Notes: generated from the sequence alone by a model not told the origin. A stretch of DNA of 36,064 bases from Phycisphaerales bacterium (GCA_016741915.1 JACVCS010000035.1:1-36064); one strand, 5' to 3'; positions 17,919 through 26,185 are shown, numbered from the stretch's first letter. A program made the numbers and translations.

Positions 17919-19733
17919 TCACGGGCAGGGCAGGAACAGTGAGTTAAAGAACGCGTTGTAGTCCCCTTCGTTCACGCCGTTGTTCGCGGCCAGTGACTGA
18001 CCGAACGGCGGCAGCGGCTCCCCATCGTCAAAGGCGATATCCGCGACCGGCCCGCCCGCGAAGAACCCCTCGGCGCTGAAGAACGCGTTGTAGTCCCCTT
18101 CGTTGACCCCGCTGTTGCTCAGCGCTGAGGGCAGCGGGTTCCCCGCGTCGTCGGCGATATCCGCGGGCGAGCACCGCGAAACCTGCGTGACCCTCCGAAT
18201 CGCGATCTGGGCAACGGTCTCCGAAGCCTGCAACCAAGGCGACCCGGGGCGCGAGAGCACGATGTACACCTTCGTCCCCCCGGACAAGAACGGCACGACC
18301 TTTGCTCGCCCGGTCACGCCGCCGCACGATTCACTCGTGCCGCCGTCGCTGCAGACCAGCAGCGGTTGCTGGGGGCTTTCACACACGTCGGTGAAGACTT
18401 GCAGTCGAGTGCGGAGCAGGTTGCCATCGGGGGCGTCGGTTGCGCAGGTCGAGAACTCGTAACTGCCGCTGGACTGGGGTGTGAAGGCGTACCACAACGA
18501 GTAGAACGATTCGCCCTCGCCGCAGGCCAGCATCGGCGCGCGAGTGGCTTGGGCCGAGACGATCGAACGCGTGTCGGTCCACCTTTGCCCGGATTCGATC
18601 TCCGCCGGGGGCACGACCAGTGCGCTGCCGCAAGTTTGGTTCAGCGGCGGCGGCGGCAGCGGCTGGACCAGATCGACCGCGACGGTCAGCCGATCCCACG
18701 TTCCCGACGCGATGGCCTCGGGCTGGGCGAAGCTCTCGATCCCGGCAGCGAGGCAATACGTCGTGCCGGCTTCGAGCGTGGCGAGCACATCTCCGCGCGT
18801 GTTCGACGTGCCGCAGCCCGAGTTTGCACACGCCACGGGGGAGAGCGTTTCGACGCTTCCCGCGCCGCTGGTGGACGAAGCGTAGACCGCGACGAACAGG
18901 GGGCGTGCGATCTGGCTGGCCGTGACCAGACTTTCGCACGGGGTGATCCGGTATGTGCCGCGTTTGCTGGGGGTGAAGCGGTACCACACCACCCGCCGCG
19001 GAACCGTGACACACGCCGGCACCGGCTCGTCGATGGTCAGGGCTGAGACGTTCGTCAGCGACACGGTCGTGCCCTGAACGGGAAAGCCGCCGGCGGGGAC
19101 AGTGGGGTTGGGGATCTCGATTGCGCCCGAGGGCAGGTCGTATGTCGGCGGCACAACGGGCGAGAGCAGCGTCAAACTCGCGACCGACCACGTCGCGCTG
19201 CCGCTGAGCTGGCGATAGCACAGAAACAGCGGCGGCGCCTGCTCACCACGGATCACCGGCACGCCCATCGCGCCGATGCTGGTGAGCGATGCGGGTTGTC
19301 CGTCCGACCGCGAACCGCTGGACCACACGGAACTGGTCGGGGCGACATAGGCGAACGCGCTGCCGCCGGAGGGCACGAGCGTCCCGCCCGTGACCGCTTC
19401 GTTGGTGAGCATGAACCGCGCCCCGGCCGAGGTCGCGCCGCTGACGTTCGTCCAGGAGAGTTGCAATCGGTACGCCGCGTACCCGGTGCTTGCGGGCATC
19501 GCCGAGGTTGGTAACTGAACCGAGCGCCAGGTGCTGACGGCACTGAGCGTCCCTGTGGAGGGCAACGTCACCTGTGCATGCAAGCCCGAGCACATAAACA
19601 GCGATGCCGCCGCCGGGACGATCAGGCACGGAACGGCCGACACCTTCGCCCGCGCTGTGACGGATCGGCGAAGATCGCCAACAGAAGCAACCGAACACGC
19701 GGCCACGAACGAGCACTCCCACGAAAAGGGCAC
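17919..19733 (-). CDS. Exported beta-sandwich protein with two dockerin-like repeats (third paralogue)
   Basis: About 604 aa, unknown function. The start is uncertain. There is no ATG before the signal-like hydrophobic stretch (LIVPAAASLFMCSGLHAQ), so a GTG must be used; 19733 is the outermost GTG shown and a later in-frame GTG would remove 9-30 residues. After the signal comes an N-terminal module of about 150 residues (LSWTNVSGA, PPLFLCYRQLSG, WSVASLTLL) that is a divergent version of the module in the two other beta-sandwich proteins. Two PPC-like modules follow, with VVWYRFTPSKRGTYRITPC and LWYAFTPQSSGSYEFSTC. The dockerin part has two repeats (DIADDAGNPL and DIAFDDGEPL) ending PCP. The second repeat is preceded by VADIA rather than CDIA, so the middle cysteine found in the other six proteins is lost. 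Confidence 0.72.
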   Translation of the reverse strand: MPFSWECSFVAACSVASVGDLRRSVTARAKVSAVPCLIVPAAASLFMCSGLHAQVTLPSTGTLSAVSTWRSVQLPTSAMPASTGYAAYRLQLSWTNVSGATSAGARFMLTNEAVTGGTLVPSGGSAFAYVAPTSSVWSSGSRSDGQPASLTSIGAMGVPVIRGEQAPPLFLCYRQLSGSATWSVASLTLLSPVVPPTYDLPSGAIEIPNPTVPAGGFPVQGTTVSLTNVSALTIDEPVPACVTVPRRVVWYRFTPSKRGTYRITPCESLVTASQIARPLFVAVYASSTSGAGSVETLSPVACANSGCGTSNTRGDVLATLEAGTTYCLAAGIESFAQPEAIASGTWDRLTVAVDLVQPLPPPPLNQTCGSALVVPPAEIESGQRWTDTRSIVSAQATRAPMLACGEGESFYSLWYAFTPQSSGSYEFSTCATDAPDGNLLRTRLQVFTDVCESPQQPLLVCSDGGTSESCGGVTGRAKVVPFLSGGTKVYIVLSRPGSPWLQASETVAQIAIRRVTQVSRCSPADIADDAGNPLPSALSNSGVNEGDYNAFFSAEGFFAGGPVADIAFDDGEPLPPFGQSLAANNGVNEGDYNAFFNSLFLPCP

Positions 19734-19822
19734 GCTTCACAACGTTGTAACCCGCCGATCGATCCGCGGTGAGTACCTCGACAAAGTACCAGAGCAAAGG
19801 CAGAGGCGCGACCGATGAGGCA

Positions 19823-19857
19823 ACGAACCGACGAACCGACGAACCGATGAACCGACG
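19823..19857. repeat. Short tandem repeat, 8-bp unit
   Basis: About four copies of an 8-bp unit CGAACCGA with one base change in the fourth. It lies between the 17919-19733 gene and the terminator of the pseudopilin gene. A simple slippage-prone repeat of no evident function. Confidence 0.7.
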
Positions 19858-19910
19858 GCAGAGCTCGGCGTCCGTGCCGGAGACTGGGGACGAATGAAAG
19901 GCTATAAAAA

Positions 19911-19940
19911 AACGCCGCCCGGGACAAGCCGGGCGGCGGT
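19911..19940 (-). terminator. Rho-independent terminator of the pseudopilin genes
   Basis: Long GC-rich stem CGCCGCCCGG / CCGGGCGGCG with a short loop, followed on the minus strand by GTTTTTTATAG, about 30 bases after the stop codon at 19971. Confidence 0.9.
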
Positions 19941-19970
19941 TGTGATGTTCAGGTGTTTGTTCGCAGTCGA

Positions 19971-21005
19971 TCAGAAGGGGCGGGGACCACCGATGTCACG
20001 CCCGCCAAGACCGCCGAGCGTCCAGCGGTATCGGCCGTCCTGAAGCAGTGGCGAAGTATCCGGCCAAGGCACCAACGGGAACTCGTTGGGAGCGTACAGG
20101 ATCGTCGCGGCGATGATCGTGTTGTTCGGGAGGAGATACCCGCCGAGATTCGCTTCGTGCGACTTGACGACTTGCGAAGAACCATCACCGAGGATCACCG
20201 TGGGTTTTGCGCGGAAATGCGTGAAGTACGTATCCACCTTGTTCTCGTGCCGATCGTACTCGTCGAAGATCCACACTTTCTGCGACGGGAACTTGATTTC
20301 AAAGCCTCGGCGCTTGCCGAGTTTGTAGCGTCCACCATCCGCGTTGTACGTGAAGAGGCGCTGATTTGAGTCTTGCCGAAACCGGCCCGCGGCCGTTTCA
20401 CGGTTTGGTGTGTAGAACGCCGGAGTGAAGTTATAGCTTGAAGCGTACAACTGGTGAATGCCCAGCGACGGTGTCGCCGATGGATTGTCGATGAATCCTT
20501 GCTGACGGAAGTCATCCGGGCACACCAGTGTGGGCTCGGGCAGACGCTGCGCGATGTAGTCGTACAACGGGATGTGGCTGTATCGGATGTGAGGCACCCA
20601 ACCACCCGGGACCGGGATTGTCATGTTCCGCGGCACACTCCGCAGCCGCATGATCGCAACCGCCTGAGCGCTCGCCGCGGCCAGATCGTCTCCGAAGTTT
20701 GTCGGAACGCCAGCCTGCGCCGCTTCAGGGCCCCACTTGCCGGGGCCTCCGAGTGCCGGAGCCGCCCAACTGAACCCCGATAAGGCATCCTTGAAGTCTG
20801 TCGCGTACGTCAGCTGCGCCACAGACAACTGGCGTTGCTGTGAAACACACTTCAACAGTTTCGCGTAACGACGCGTCTTGCTGAGCGCCGGCAGCAGAAT
20901 GCTCACCAGCAGCGCGATGATCGCGATGACCACCAGCAGCTCGATGAGCGTGAACCCGAAACGACGTTCAGAACTTTTCCGCGACTGACTGAATGAACCG
21001 GTCAT
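19971..21005 (-). CDS. Prepilin-type N-terminal cleavage/methylation protein (pseudopilin 1)
   Basis: Type II secretion/type IV pilus-type pseudopilin of 344 aa. The start at 21005 is preferred because GGAG lies six bases upstream; an ATG at 21023 is an alternative. A short basic leader (SERRFG) is followed by [24 protein letters not shown], with the class III peptidase site between Gly17 and Phe18 and the conserved Glu at mature position 5. The soluble domain has CVSQQRQLSVAQLTYATDF, typical of planctomycete pseudopilins, and near the C-terminus a His followed ten residues later by DGSSQVV, similar to the H-x9-DG domain of processing-associated pseudopilins. It ends with a proline/glycine-rich tail (GGRDIGGPRPF) that is nearly shared with the neighbour. 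It probably inserts in the inner membrane and is trimmed by PilD-type peptidase. Confidence 0.88.
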   Translation of the reverse strand: MTGSFSQSRKSSERRFGFTLIELLVVIAIIALLVSILLPALSKTRRYAKLLKCVSQQRQLSVAQLTYATDFKDALSGFSWAAPALGGPGKWGPEAAQAGVPTNFGDDLAAASAQAVAIMRLRSVPRNMTIPVPGGWVPHIRYSHIPLYDYIAQRLPEPTLVCPDDFRQQGFIDNPSATPSLGIHQLYASSYNFTPAFYTPNRETAAGRFRQDSNQRLFTYNADGGRYKLGKRRGFEIKFPSQKVWIFDEYDRHENKVDTYFTHFRAKPTVILGDGSSQVVKSHEANLGGYLLPNNTIIAATILYAPNEFPLVPWPDTSPLLQDGRYRWTLGGLGGRDIGGPRPF

Positions 21006-21159
21006 GGTCTTCTCCACAAACATGCGACCTTGCTTGCCGACGGTTCTGTGCGTCCTGCCTTTGGTGTAAAGCCGAGTAGTCCATACTTCGGCTATCGAAC
21101 ACTTCAAACCCTGCAAACCCTTCCAAAAACCCGCGATTGGACCTTGAGAATCCCTTGAA

Positions 21160-22215
21160 CTAGAAGCCTTGGAACGGTATACGCCCGCCGAAGTCGATGC
21201 CCTTGAGCCCGCCGAGCGTCCAGCGGAAGCGTCCGTCCTGAGCGGTCGGGCGTGCGTCAGGCCAGGGGATGCCCTGCGCCGAGGAGTTGGCGTCGTACGT
21301 CACCACCGTCGGCGTGAAGAACCCGCCCGTGGGGAGCCAGTACCCACCCGTGTTCGCGTCGACCGTCGCGACGATCCGCACCGAGCCGTCGGCCACCGTC
21401 ACCACGTTCCGCGCGTTGGGGTGTGTGAAGTACGCGTCCTTCGTGAAGTGCCGGTCGTACTCGTCGTAGAGCCAGATCTTCTGTGAAGGGAACTTGATGT
21501 CGGTGCTCTTCTTGCGTCCGAACTTATAGACGTTTGACGTCCCCTGCGCGAAGTTGAACGTGCCGTGCGTGCCGCCCTGACGCAGCCGCCCGCCGTCGCT
21601 GGTCTCACGGTCCGGCGCGTAGAACGTCGGCGTGTAAATAAAGCTCGACGAGTAAGGCAGACGCGTGTTCCCGTTGACGGACAACTGCGGGTTCTTCTGC
21701 CACTCCTGCCGCCGCCAGTCCTCCGGGCAGGTCAGCATCGGCTCGGGCAATCGACCCGCGAGATAATCCAGCAGCGGCAGGTGGCTGTAGAGAATGTGCG
21801 GGATCCAGTTCGCCTGGAAGGGAAAGGTGGGGTTCTGCGGCACGCTCCGCCGACGGATCATGTCCACCGCCTGCCACGACGCGGCGTTGAGATCGTCGGT
21901 GAACGTCTTGGGCGTCGTTGCCAACGCTTCCGCACCGACGCCCCCGCCACGCGTCCACGAGAAGCTCGGGATGCGGTCCTTGAAGTCGGTCACGTACGTA
22001 AACGCCGCGATGTTCAACTGGCGCTGATTGCTGGCGCACAGAAACTGCTTGGCGTTCTTGCGGGCTTTGGTGAGCGCCGGGAGCAGGATGCTCACCAGCA
22101 ACGCGATGATCGCGATCACCACGAGCAGTTCGATGAGCGTGAACCCGCGGCGCGGACGACCCAATGATCTCGCGATCAGCATCAAGGGACTGTGTGTGTG
22201 CGTGCTCACGATCAT
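21160..22215 (-). CDS. Prepilin-type N-terminal cleavage/methylation protein (pseudopilin 2)
   Basis: Paralogue of the downstream gene, 351 aa. The ATG at 22215 follows GAGG with seven-base spacing; an internal ATG at 22182 lacks a ribosome binding site. The leader ends GRPRRG, then [24 protein letters not shown] with cleavage after Gly24. The soluble region shares order and wording with pseudopilin 1: [71 protein letters not shown] and a tail [20 protein letters not shown]. The two genes are in tandem, 154 bases apart, with no terminator between them and a strong one after the second, so cotranscription is plausible. They may serve a secretion pseudopilus; the large exported protein set next door would be an obvious client, but that is inference. 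Confidence 0.88.
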   Translation of the reverse strand: MIVSTHTHSPLMLIARSLGRPRRGFTLIELLVVIAIIALLVSILLPALTKARKNAKQFLCASNQRQLNIAAFTYVTDFKDRIPSFSWTRGGGVGAEALATTPKTFTDDLNAASWQAVDMIRRRSVPQNPTFPFQANWIPHILYSHLPLLDYLAGRLPEPMLTCPEDWRRQEWQKNPQLSVNGNTRLPYSSSFIYTPTFYAPDRETSDGGRLRQGGTHGTFNFAQGTSNVYKFGRKKSTDIKFPSQKIWLYDEYDRHFTKDAYFTHPNARNVVTVADGSVRIVATVDANTGGYWLPTGGFFTPTVVTYDANSSAQGIPWPDARPTAQDGRFRWTLGGLKGIDFGGRIPFQGF

Positions 22216-22577
22216 GGACAATCCTCGGGCTGATCTTCGGCCGGGGTGATCAAACCAGTCATCGCCGCGCCGACGGAAAGACCGTCCACACACATCGCGC
22301 GTTCACCCAAAGGTCGATCCGGAAGCGAGCAGACCACGCTGAACACGCTCCCGCATCGACGCCGGGTGCGAAAAACCTCGAATGAGGCAATCAAATCGTA
22401 CCACGATGTGAACCAACCCGCCAGAACAAAACCGAGGCCAAACGGTACGGGTTTCCCCGATGTTTGGGTGCCGTCGATCAGCAGCCCGGCCTGACAAGAC
22501 CTGCTCCGGGCAATCAAACGCGTGTTTGAAGACTTCACATTTGGGCCAACAACCCGGATTTCTCGCGTGATCTGGCT
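22216..22577. other. Intergenic stretch
   Basis: 362 bases between pseudopilin 2 and the DinB gene, both on the minus strand. It has no supported gene, no strong terminator and no clear promoter, though pseudopilin 2 must be transcribed from here. Confidence 0.4.
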
Positions 22578-23120
22578 TTAAAAGATCGATTTGAACCCCA
22601 ACGCCCGGCGCATATCCGCGATCTGACCCGTATGGAACCCGTTGTGGAAGACCATCCGGATCACCAGCAGCCATGTCGGCAGTGGTGCCTGGCCCCAGGG
22701 CACGACTTTGTTGAGTTGTTCCTCACTGGCACCCCGGCAGGCGTTCGCCAGCCGATCGCAGGCGTTGTTGTAGATCTCCGTGCAGCGCTGAAGCGTGGGA
22801 TAACGGTCGTGCCGCTCTTCGACCTTGCTTCCAAACGCCACCGCCTCGGCATCGAAGACGCCCTTATCCCGCGAGCCGGAGAACGAATCGCCCTTGACGA
22901 AGTCCGACGCGGGGAGTTCGGCGTTGCCGTCGATCATCCCCGCGACGCGGTGCATGGTCAGCGCCAAATGCCCCAGTGACCATGCGGCGTGGTTCGGCAG
23001 ATCGGGCGTCTGACGGACGTGCGTCACGTCGTTGAACCCGGCGAGGTACCGACCAAGGAGCGTCTTGGTGCTCAGGACCGCCTCAGCCAACAGCTCGCCG
23101 CGGATCGTGCTTGTGCTCAT
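22578..23120 (-). CDS. DinB-like four-helix protein
   Basis: 180 aa protein of the DinB/YfiT-like metal-binding four-helix superfamily. The ATG at 23120 is chosen because it gives a family-length protein; the open frame continues upstream only as antisense to the next gene. His51 in SLGHLALTMHR and His159/His163 in FHNGFHTGQIADMRR occupy the positions of the metal triad in this superfamily. Many members are thiol-dependent transferases or of unknown function; a precise reaction cannot be assigned. The gene is divergent from the asparaginase/cyanophycinase operon with a 96-base gap that must hold both promoters. It has no membrane or export signal. Confidence 0.82.
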   Translation of the reverse strand: MSTSTIRGELLAEAVLSTKTLLGRYLAGFNDVTHVRQTPDLPNHAAWSLGHLALTMHRVAGMIDGNAELPASDFVKGDSFSGSRDKGVFDAEAVAFGSKVEERHDRYPTLQRCTEIYNNACDRLANACRGASEEQLNKVVPWGQAPLPTWLLVIRMVFHNGFHTGQIADMRRALGFKSIF

Positions 23121-23216
23121 GGACGACAGCGTAGCGGCTTCGTCATGCGCTCGGCACGCCCGTGCTCTCGCGCTCCGCACAACCATCAGTACACTCCACG
23201 TGCGAGGTGCACACGC

Positions 23217-24302
23217 ATGATGAACAACCAAACCACGCCAACGCCGGAACGCACACACAGGCTGCGTTGCGGGCCAATTCAGTTTTCCCGCCGCTATGCG
23301 GGCCTGCTCGTGATGCTCGCGTTGACGCTCGCGCTTGCCGCCTGCGCACCGACACAGCAACCCACCTGGGCCATCGCGATCCACGGCGGCGCGGGCACCC
23401 TCAGCCAAAACGCCCCGCCCGAACAACTCCGCGCCTATCGCGAGGCCCTGCAAGCCGCTGTCGATCACGGCTCGCAGCGACTCGCCCGCGGCGACAGCGC
23501 GCTCGATGTCTGCGAGAGCGTCGTCCGCATGCTCGAAGACAACCCGCTCTTCAACGCCGGCAAGGGTGCGGCGTTCAACGAGAAGGGCGAGCACGAGCTC
23601 GACGCCTCGATCATGCACGGGCCCACGCTCCGCTGCGGCGCTGTCGCGGGCCTTCGCACGGTGAAGAACCCGATCTCGCTGGCGCGGCTGGTGATGGAGC
23701 GCACGCCGCATGTCTTGCTCATGGGCGACGGGGCGGAAGATTTCGCCGGCGCGATGGGCGTTGAACGCGTGCCCAACTCGTACTTCGATACGCCGCAGCG
23801 CCGCAAGATGCTGGACGAGCGGCTGGAGGAACTCCGCCGATCATCACCTCGAAGCGAGACGTCACCCACCGACAACCCGCGCAAAGACCTCCGCTACAGC
23901 ACCGTCGGGTGCGTCGCGCTCGATCAACGCGGCGAGCTTGTTGCAGCCACCAGCACCGGCGGGCTGACCGCGAAAAAGTTCGGGCGCGTGGGCGACTCGC
24001 CCATCATCGGCGCGGGGACGTACGCCGACGACACCGCCGCGATCAGTTGCACCGGCACGGGCGAAGAGTTCATCCGTCACGGCGTCGCCCGCGCCGTCGC
24101 CCTCCGCATGAAACTCAAGGGCGAAACCCTCGCGCAAGCAACCCACGCCCTCATCCACACCACCCTGAAACCCGACGACGGCGGGCTCATCGCCGTCGAC
24201 GCCCGCGGCAACATTTCCACGCCCTACTCCAGCGAGGGGATGTACCGCGCCTGGGCAACATCGCTCACACCCAGCATCGTCCGCATCTTCAAAGATCAGT
24301 AA
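23217..24302 (+). CDS. Isoaspartyl peptidase/L-asparaginase (Ntn hydrolase), predicted lipoprotein
   Basis: Plant-type asparaginase/beta-aspartyl peptidase of 361 aa. This family hydrolyses L-asparagine and beta-aspartyl dipeptides after autocleavage into alpha and beta subunits. The ATG at 23217 (another follows at 23220) has GAGGT eight bases upstream. A hydrophobic segment ends in the lipobox LAAC, placing lipidated Cys43 at the start of the mature protein. IHGGAGT opens the enzyme domain. Autoprocessing would occur before Thr229 in RYSTVGCVA, the conserved nucleophile. GAGTYADD and CTGTGEEFIR are the usual substrate-side motifs of the beta subunit. Only 18 bases separate it from the cyanophycinase gene, so they are very likely one operon. 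Cyanophycinase releases beta-Asp-Arg dipeptides, the type of substrate this family can cleave. Export of both enzymes is unusual. Confidence 0.92.
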   Translation: MMNNQTTPTPERTHRLRCGPIQFSRRYAGLLVMLALTLALAACAPTQQPTWAIAIHGGAGTLSQNAPPEQLRAYREALQAAVDHGSQRLARGDSALDVCESVVRMLEDNPLFNAGKGAAFNEKGEHELDASIMHGPTLRCGAVAGLRTVKNPISLARLVMERTPHVLLMGDGAEDFAGAMGVERVPNSYFDTPQRRKMLDERLEELRRSSPRSETSPTDNPRKDLRYSTVGCVALDQRGELVAATSTGGLTAKKFGRVGDSPIIGAGTYADDTAAISCTGTGEEFIRHGVARAVALRMKLKGETLAQATHALIHTTLKPDDGGLIAVDARGNISTPYSSEGMYRAWATSLTPSIVRIFKDQ

Positions 24303-24320
24303 GCCAACCGCGAACCACCC

Positions 24321-25628
24321 ATGCCCACGCACGCACACATCCACGTGTTGATATCACGCCCGCTGCGCACGCTCCTCTGCACGCTGTGCGTGCTCTGCCC
24401 GGCTCTTCTCTCCGCTGGGTGCGCTCGCAGGGACACTGCTCACAACGCCAACGGGCACCTGCTGGTCATCGGCGGCGGTCTCGAACGCGACAACGCCCCG
24501 GTCTACCAACGCATCCTCGAACTCGCCAAAGCCGCTTCACCCGAGGACAAAGCCCGCGTCGTCATCGCCACGGCCGCCAGCGCCGACGAAGCCGCCAGCG
24601 AGAAGAGCGCCCGCGCCGCCTTCGCGCTCTACGACACAAAGGCCGTCATCGCGTGCATCACCCGCGATACACCAAGCGACGAAACGGTCTTGATCCTGTC
24701 TCGCGCGAACGCCATCTTCTTCACGGGTGGTGATCAGAAGCGCATCACCGCCCGCTACCGCCCCGATCCCGCCGCGGCGCCATCGCCCGAACTGCTCGCC
24801 TTCCGCGAACTGCTCAACCGCGGCGGCGTCATCGCGGGCACCAGCGCCGGGGCCGCCATGATGTCCGAGATCATGTTCCTGGGCGGGCGATCCATCGACG
24901 CGCTGGGCTATCCGCGTCAGAGCGCCAACGCCGCCGGTCGCTCCAACCAAACCGACGACCCCGACAACCCCGCCTCGCCCGACGAAGCTCCACCCGCAAA
25001 GGGGCCAAACATCGGTCCCGGCATGGGCTTCATCCGCACGCTCATCACCGATTCGCACTTCATCGAGCGCAACCGCGTCGGGCGTTTGGTCGCCGCACTT
25101 GAAGCCAGCAACCTCCGCCTGGGGCTGGGCGTGGCGGAGAACGCGTGTGTGCACATCAACCTGCGCACGGGCGAGATCGTCGGCATCTCCGCCGCGGCGT
25201 CGCAACTCATCGACATCGGCGCGATGCACCGCGAAGGCCCCGCCCGGCGCAACGCGCTCGCATTCACGCTCAACAAAGACACGCGCGTGAACATCAACGA
25301 CGTGCTGCGTTCACCCGCCGCAAGCCAACCGCAGCGTGAACCGACGCAAGCCCAGCCGATCGACATCACCGCGGCCGTCCCAGATGCCCCTGAAAGCAAT
25401 CGCGCCGAGCGCCGCTTGCTCTCGCTGCGACTCTTTGAGCGGGCGGCCTCCGCCTCTCCACGAACCGCGTTCAAACTCGTCCTCGACGGTTGGCAGATCA
25501 CCGCCCGCCAAGCCGATCGAGCAGACACAAACAAACACACCTGGATCGCCTTCGATCTCGAACCCACCGCCGCCACACCCTCCACCGTCAGCGATGCACC
25601 GAAGCCCACGCCCACGAACGCGCGGTGA
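24321..25628 (+). CDS. cphB: Cyanophycinase (peptidase family S51), predicted lipoprotein
   Basis: Hydrolyses cyanophycin (multi-L-arginyl-poly-L-aspartate) to beta-Asp-Arg dipeptides. 435 aa, against roughly 270-300 for cytoplasmic cyanobacterial CphB. A signal sequence ends in LSAGC, giving lipidated Cys34. The core shows LLVIGGG, FFTGGDQKR (Gln139), the nucleophile elbow GTSAGA (Ser175) and DSHFIERNRVGRL (His246), the family's catalytic and substrate-binding signatures. An insert of about 40 residues rich in Asp, Pro and Asn (about 200-240) lies between GGRS and the DSHF motif. A C-terminal extension of about 110 residues after the enzyme core ends in a Thr/Pro-rich tail. The gene follows the isoaspartyl peptidase by 18 bases and ends 2 bases before the convergent membrane protein gene. 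Cyanophycinase-like proteins with other substrates exist, but the operon partner supports the cyanophycin role. Confidence 0.9.
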   Translation: MPTHAHIHVLISRPLRTLLCTLCVLCPALLSAGCARRDTAHNANGHLLVIGGGLERDNAPVYQRILELAKAASPEDKARVVIATAASADEAASEKSARAAFALYDTKAVIACITRDTPSDETVLILSRANAIFFTGGDQKRITARYRPDPAAAPSPELLAFRELLNRGGVIAGTSAGAAMMSEIMFLGGRSIDALGYPRQSANAAGRSNQTDDPDNPASPDEAPPAKGPNIGPGMGFIRTLITDSHFIERNRVGRLVAALEASNLRLGLGVAENACVHINLRTGEIVGISAAASQLIDIGAMHREGPARRNALAFTLNKDTRVNINDVLRSPAASQPQREPTQAQPIDITAAVPDAPESNRAERRLLSLRLFERAASASPRTAFKLVLDGWQITARQADRADTNKHTWIAFDLEPTAATPSTVSDAPKPTPTNAR

Positions 25629-25630
25629 GC

Positions 25631-26185
25631 TCAGAGCAAGCCGCTCGGCGACAGCGGCTCCGGTGCGCTCGGCTTCGGCTTCCGCTCGTGCTCGGGCAAC
25701 GACGGGTCCGCCTGGGGCTCGCCCGGCTTGGGTTTCGGGCTCATCGGCGCAACCGTGATCGGCGCGACGCCCGGTTCCGTTGTTATCGGCATCGCCTCAA
25801 CGCCTCGATCGGGCTGAATCGCCGGGCCACCCGGCGCACTGATCGAGGTCGTCGCCGTCGCGGACTCGAGCTCACGAAGCCGCGGGGCGTGATCGTCCGG
25901 ATCGGTCAAGCGCGGGTCGATCCGCCCTGTGCGCGAGTGGTGGTTGTCGCGATCGAAACCGACATGCTCCAGCGACCGGTGCACACCCACACCCACGATC
26001 ACCGCGAGCATCACCCCCGCGGCGATCATCCCCACGCGACCGGCCTGCGCGATCTTCGCCGCATGCCGCGCCTGCTTCGCCGCCTCGAGCACAGCCGCCG
26101 GCGGCTCGTGATCAACCTCGTCGGGCCAGGCGCACCGCGCCCGCATCCCCAGTTCATCAAGCTGCTTCATCAACTGGTCATTCAC
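25631..26185 (-). CDS. Single-pass membrane protein coupled to ECF sigma factor (candidate anti-sigma factor)
   Basis: 184 aa. The GTG start at 26185 overlaps the sigma factor stop in the sequence GTGA, a classic arrangement for translational coupling. A cytoplasmic N-terminal part of about 50 residues (NDQLMKQLDELG, then an Ala-rich helix) is followed by one transmembrane helix at about 51-68, then a periplasmic part rich in Pro, Thr and acidic residues. Position, size and topology are those of a membrane anti-sigma factor. The usual zinc motif (HxxxCxxC) of ZAS anti-sigma factors is absent and no other recognised domain is visible, so this role is inferred from gene context only. It converges on the cyanophycinase gene with a 2-base gap and has no terminator of its own. 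Confidence 0.65.
   Translation of the reverse strand: MNDQLMKQLDELGMRARCAWPDEVDHEPPAAVLEAAKQARHAAKIAQAGRVGMIAAGVMLAVIVGVGVHRSLEHVGFDRDNHHSRTGRIDPRLTDPDDHAPRLRELESATATTSISAPGGPAIQPDRGVEAMPITTEPGVAPITVAPMSPKPKPGEPQADPSLPEHERKPKPSAPEPLSPSGLL

Noticed and set aside
17905-17927. Possible terminator overlapping the stop of the 17919-19733 gene
   Set aside because: Only a four- to five-base stem with a long loop; too weak to call.
23121-23711. N-terminal extension of the DinB frame
   Set aside because: It would overlap the promoter and body of the opposite-strand peptidase gene. The family-length protein starts at 23120.
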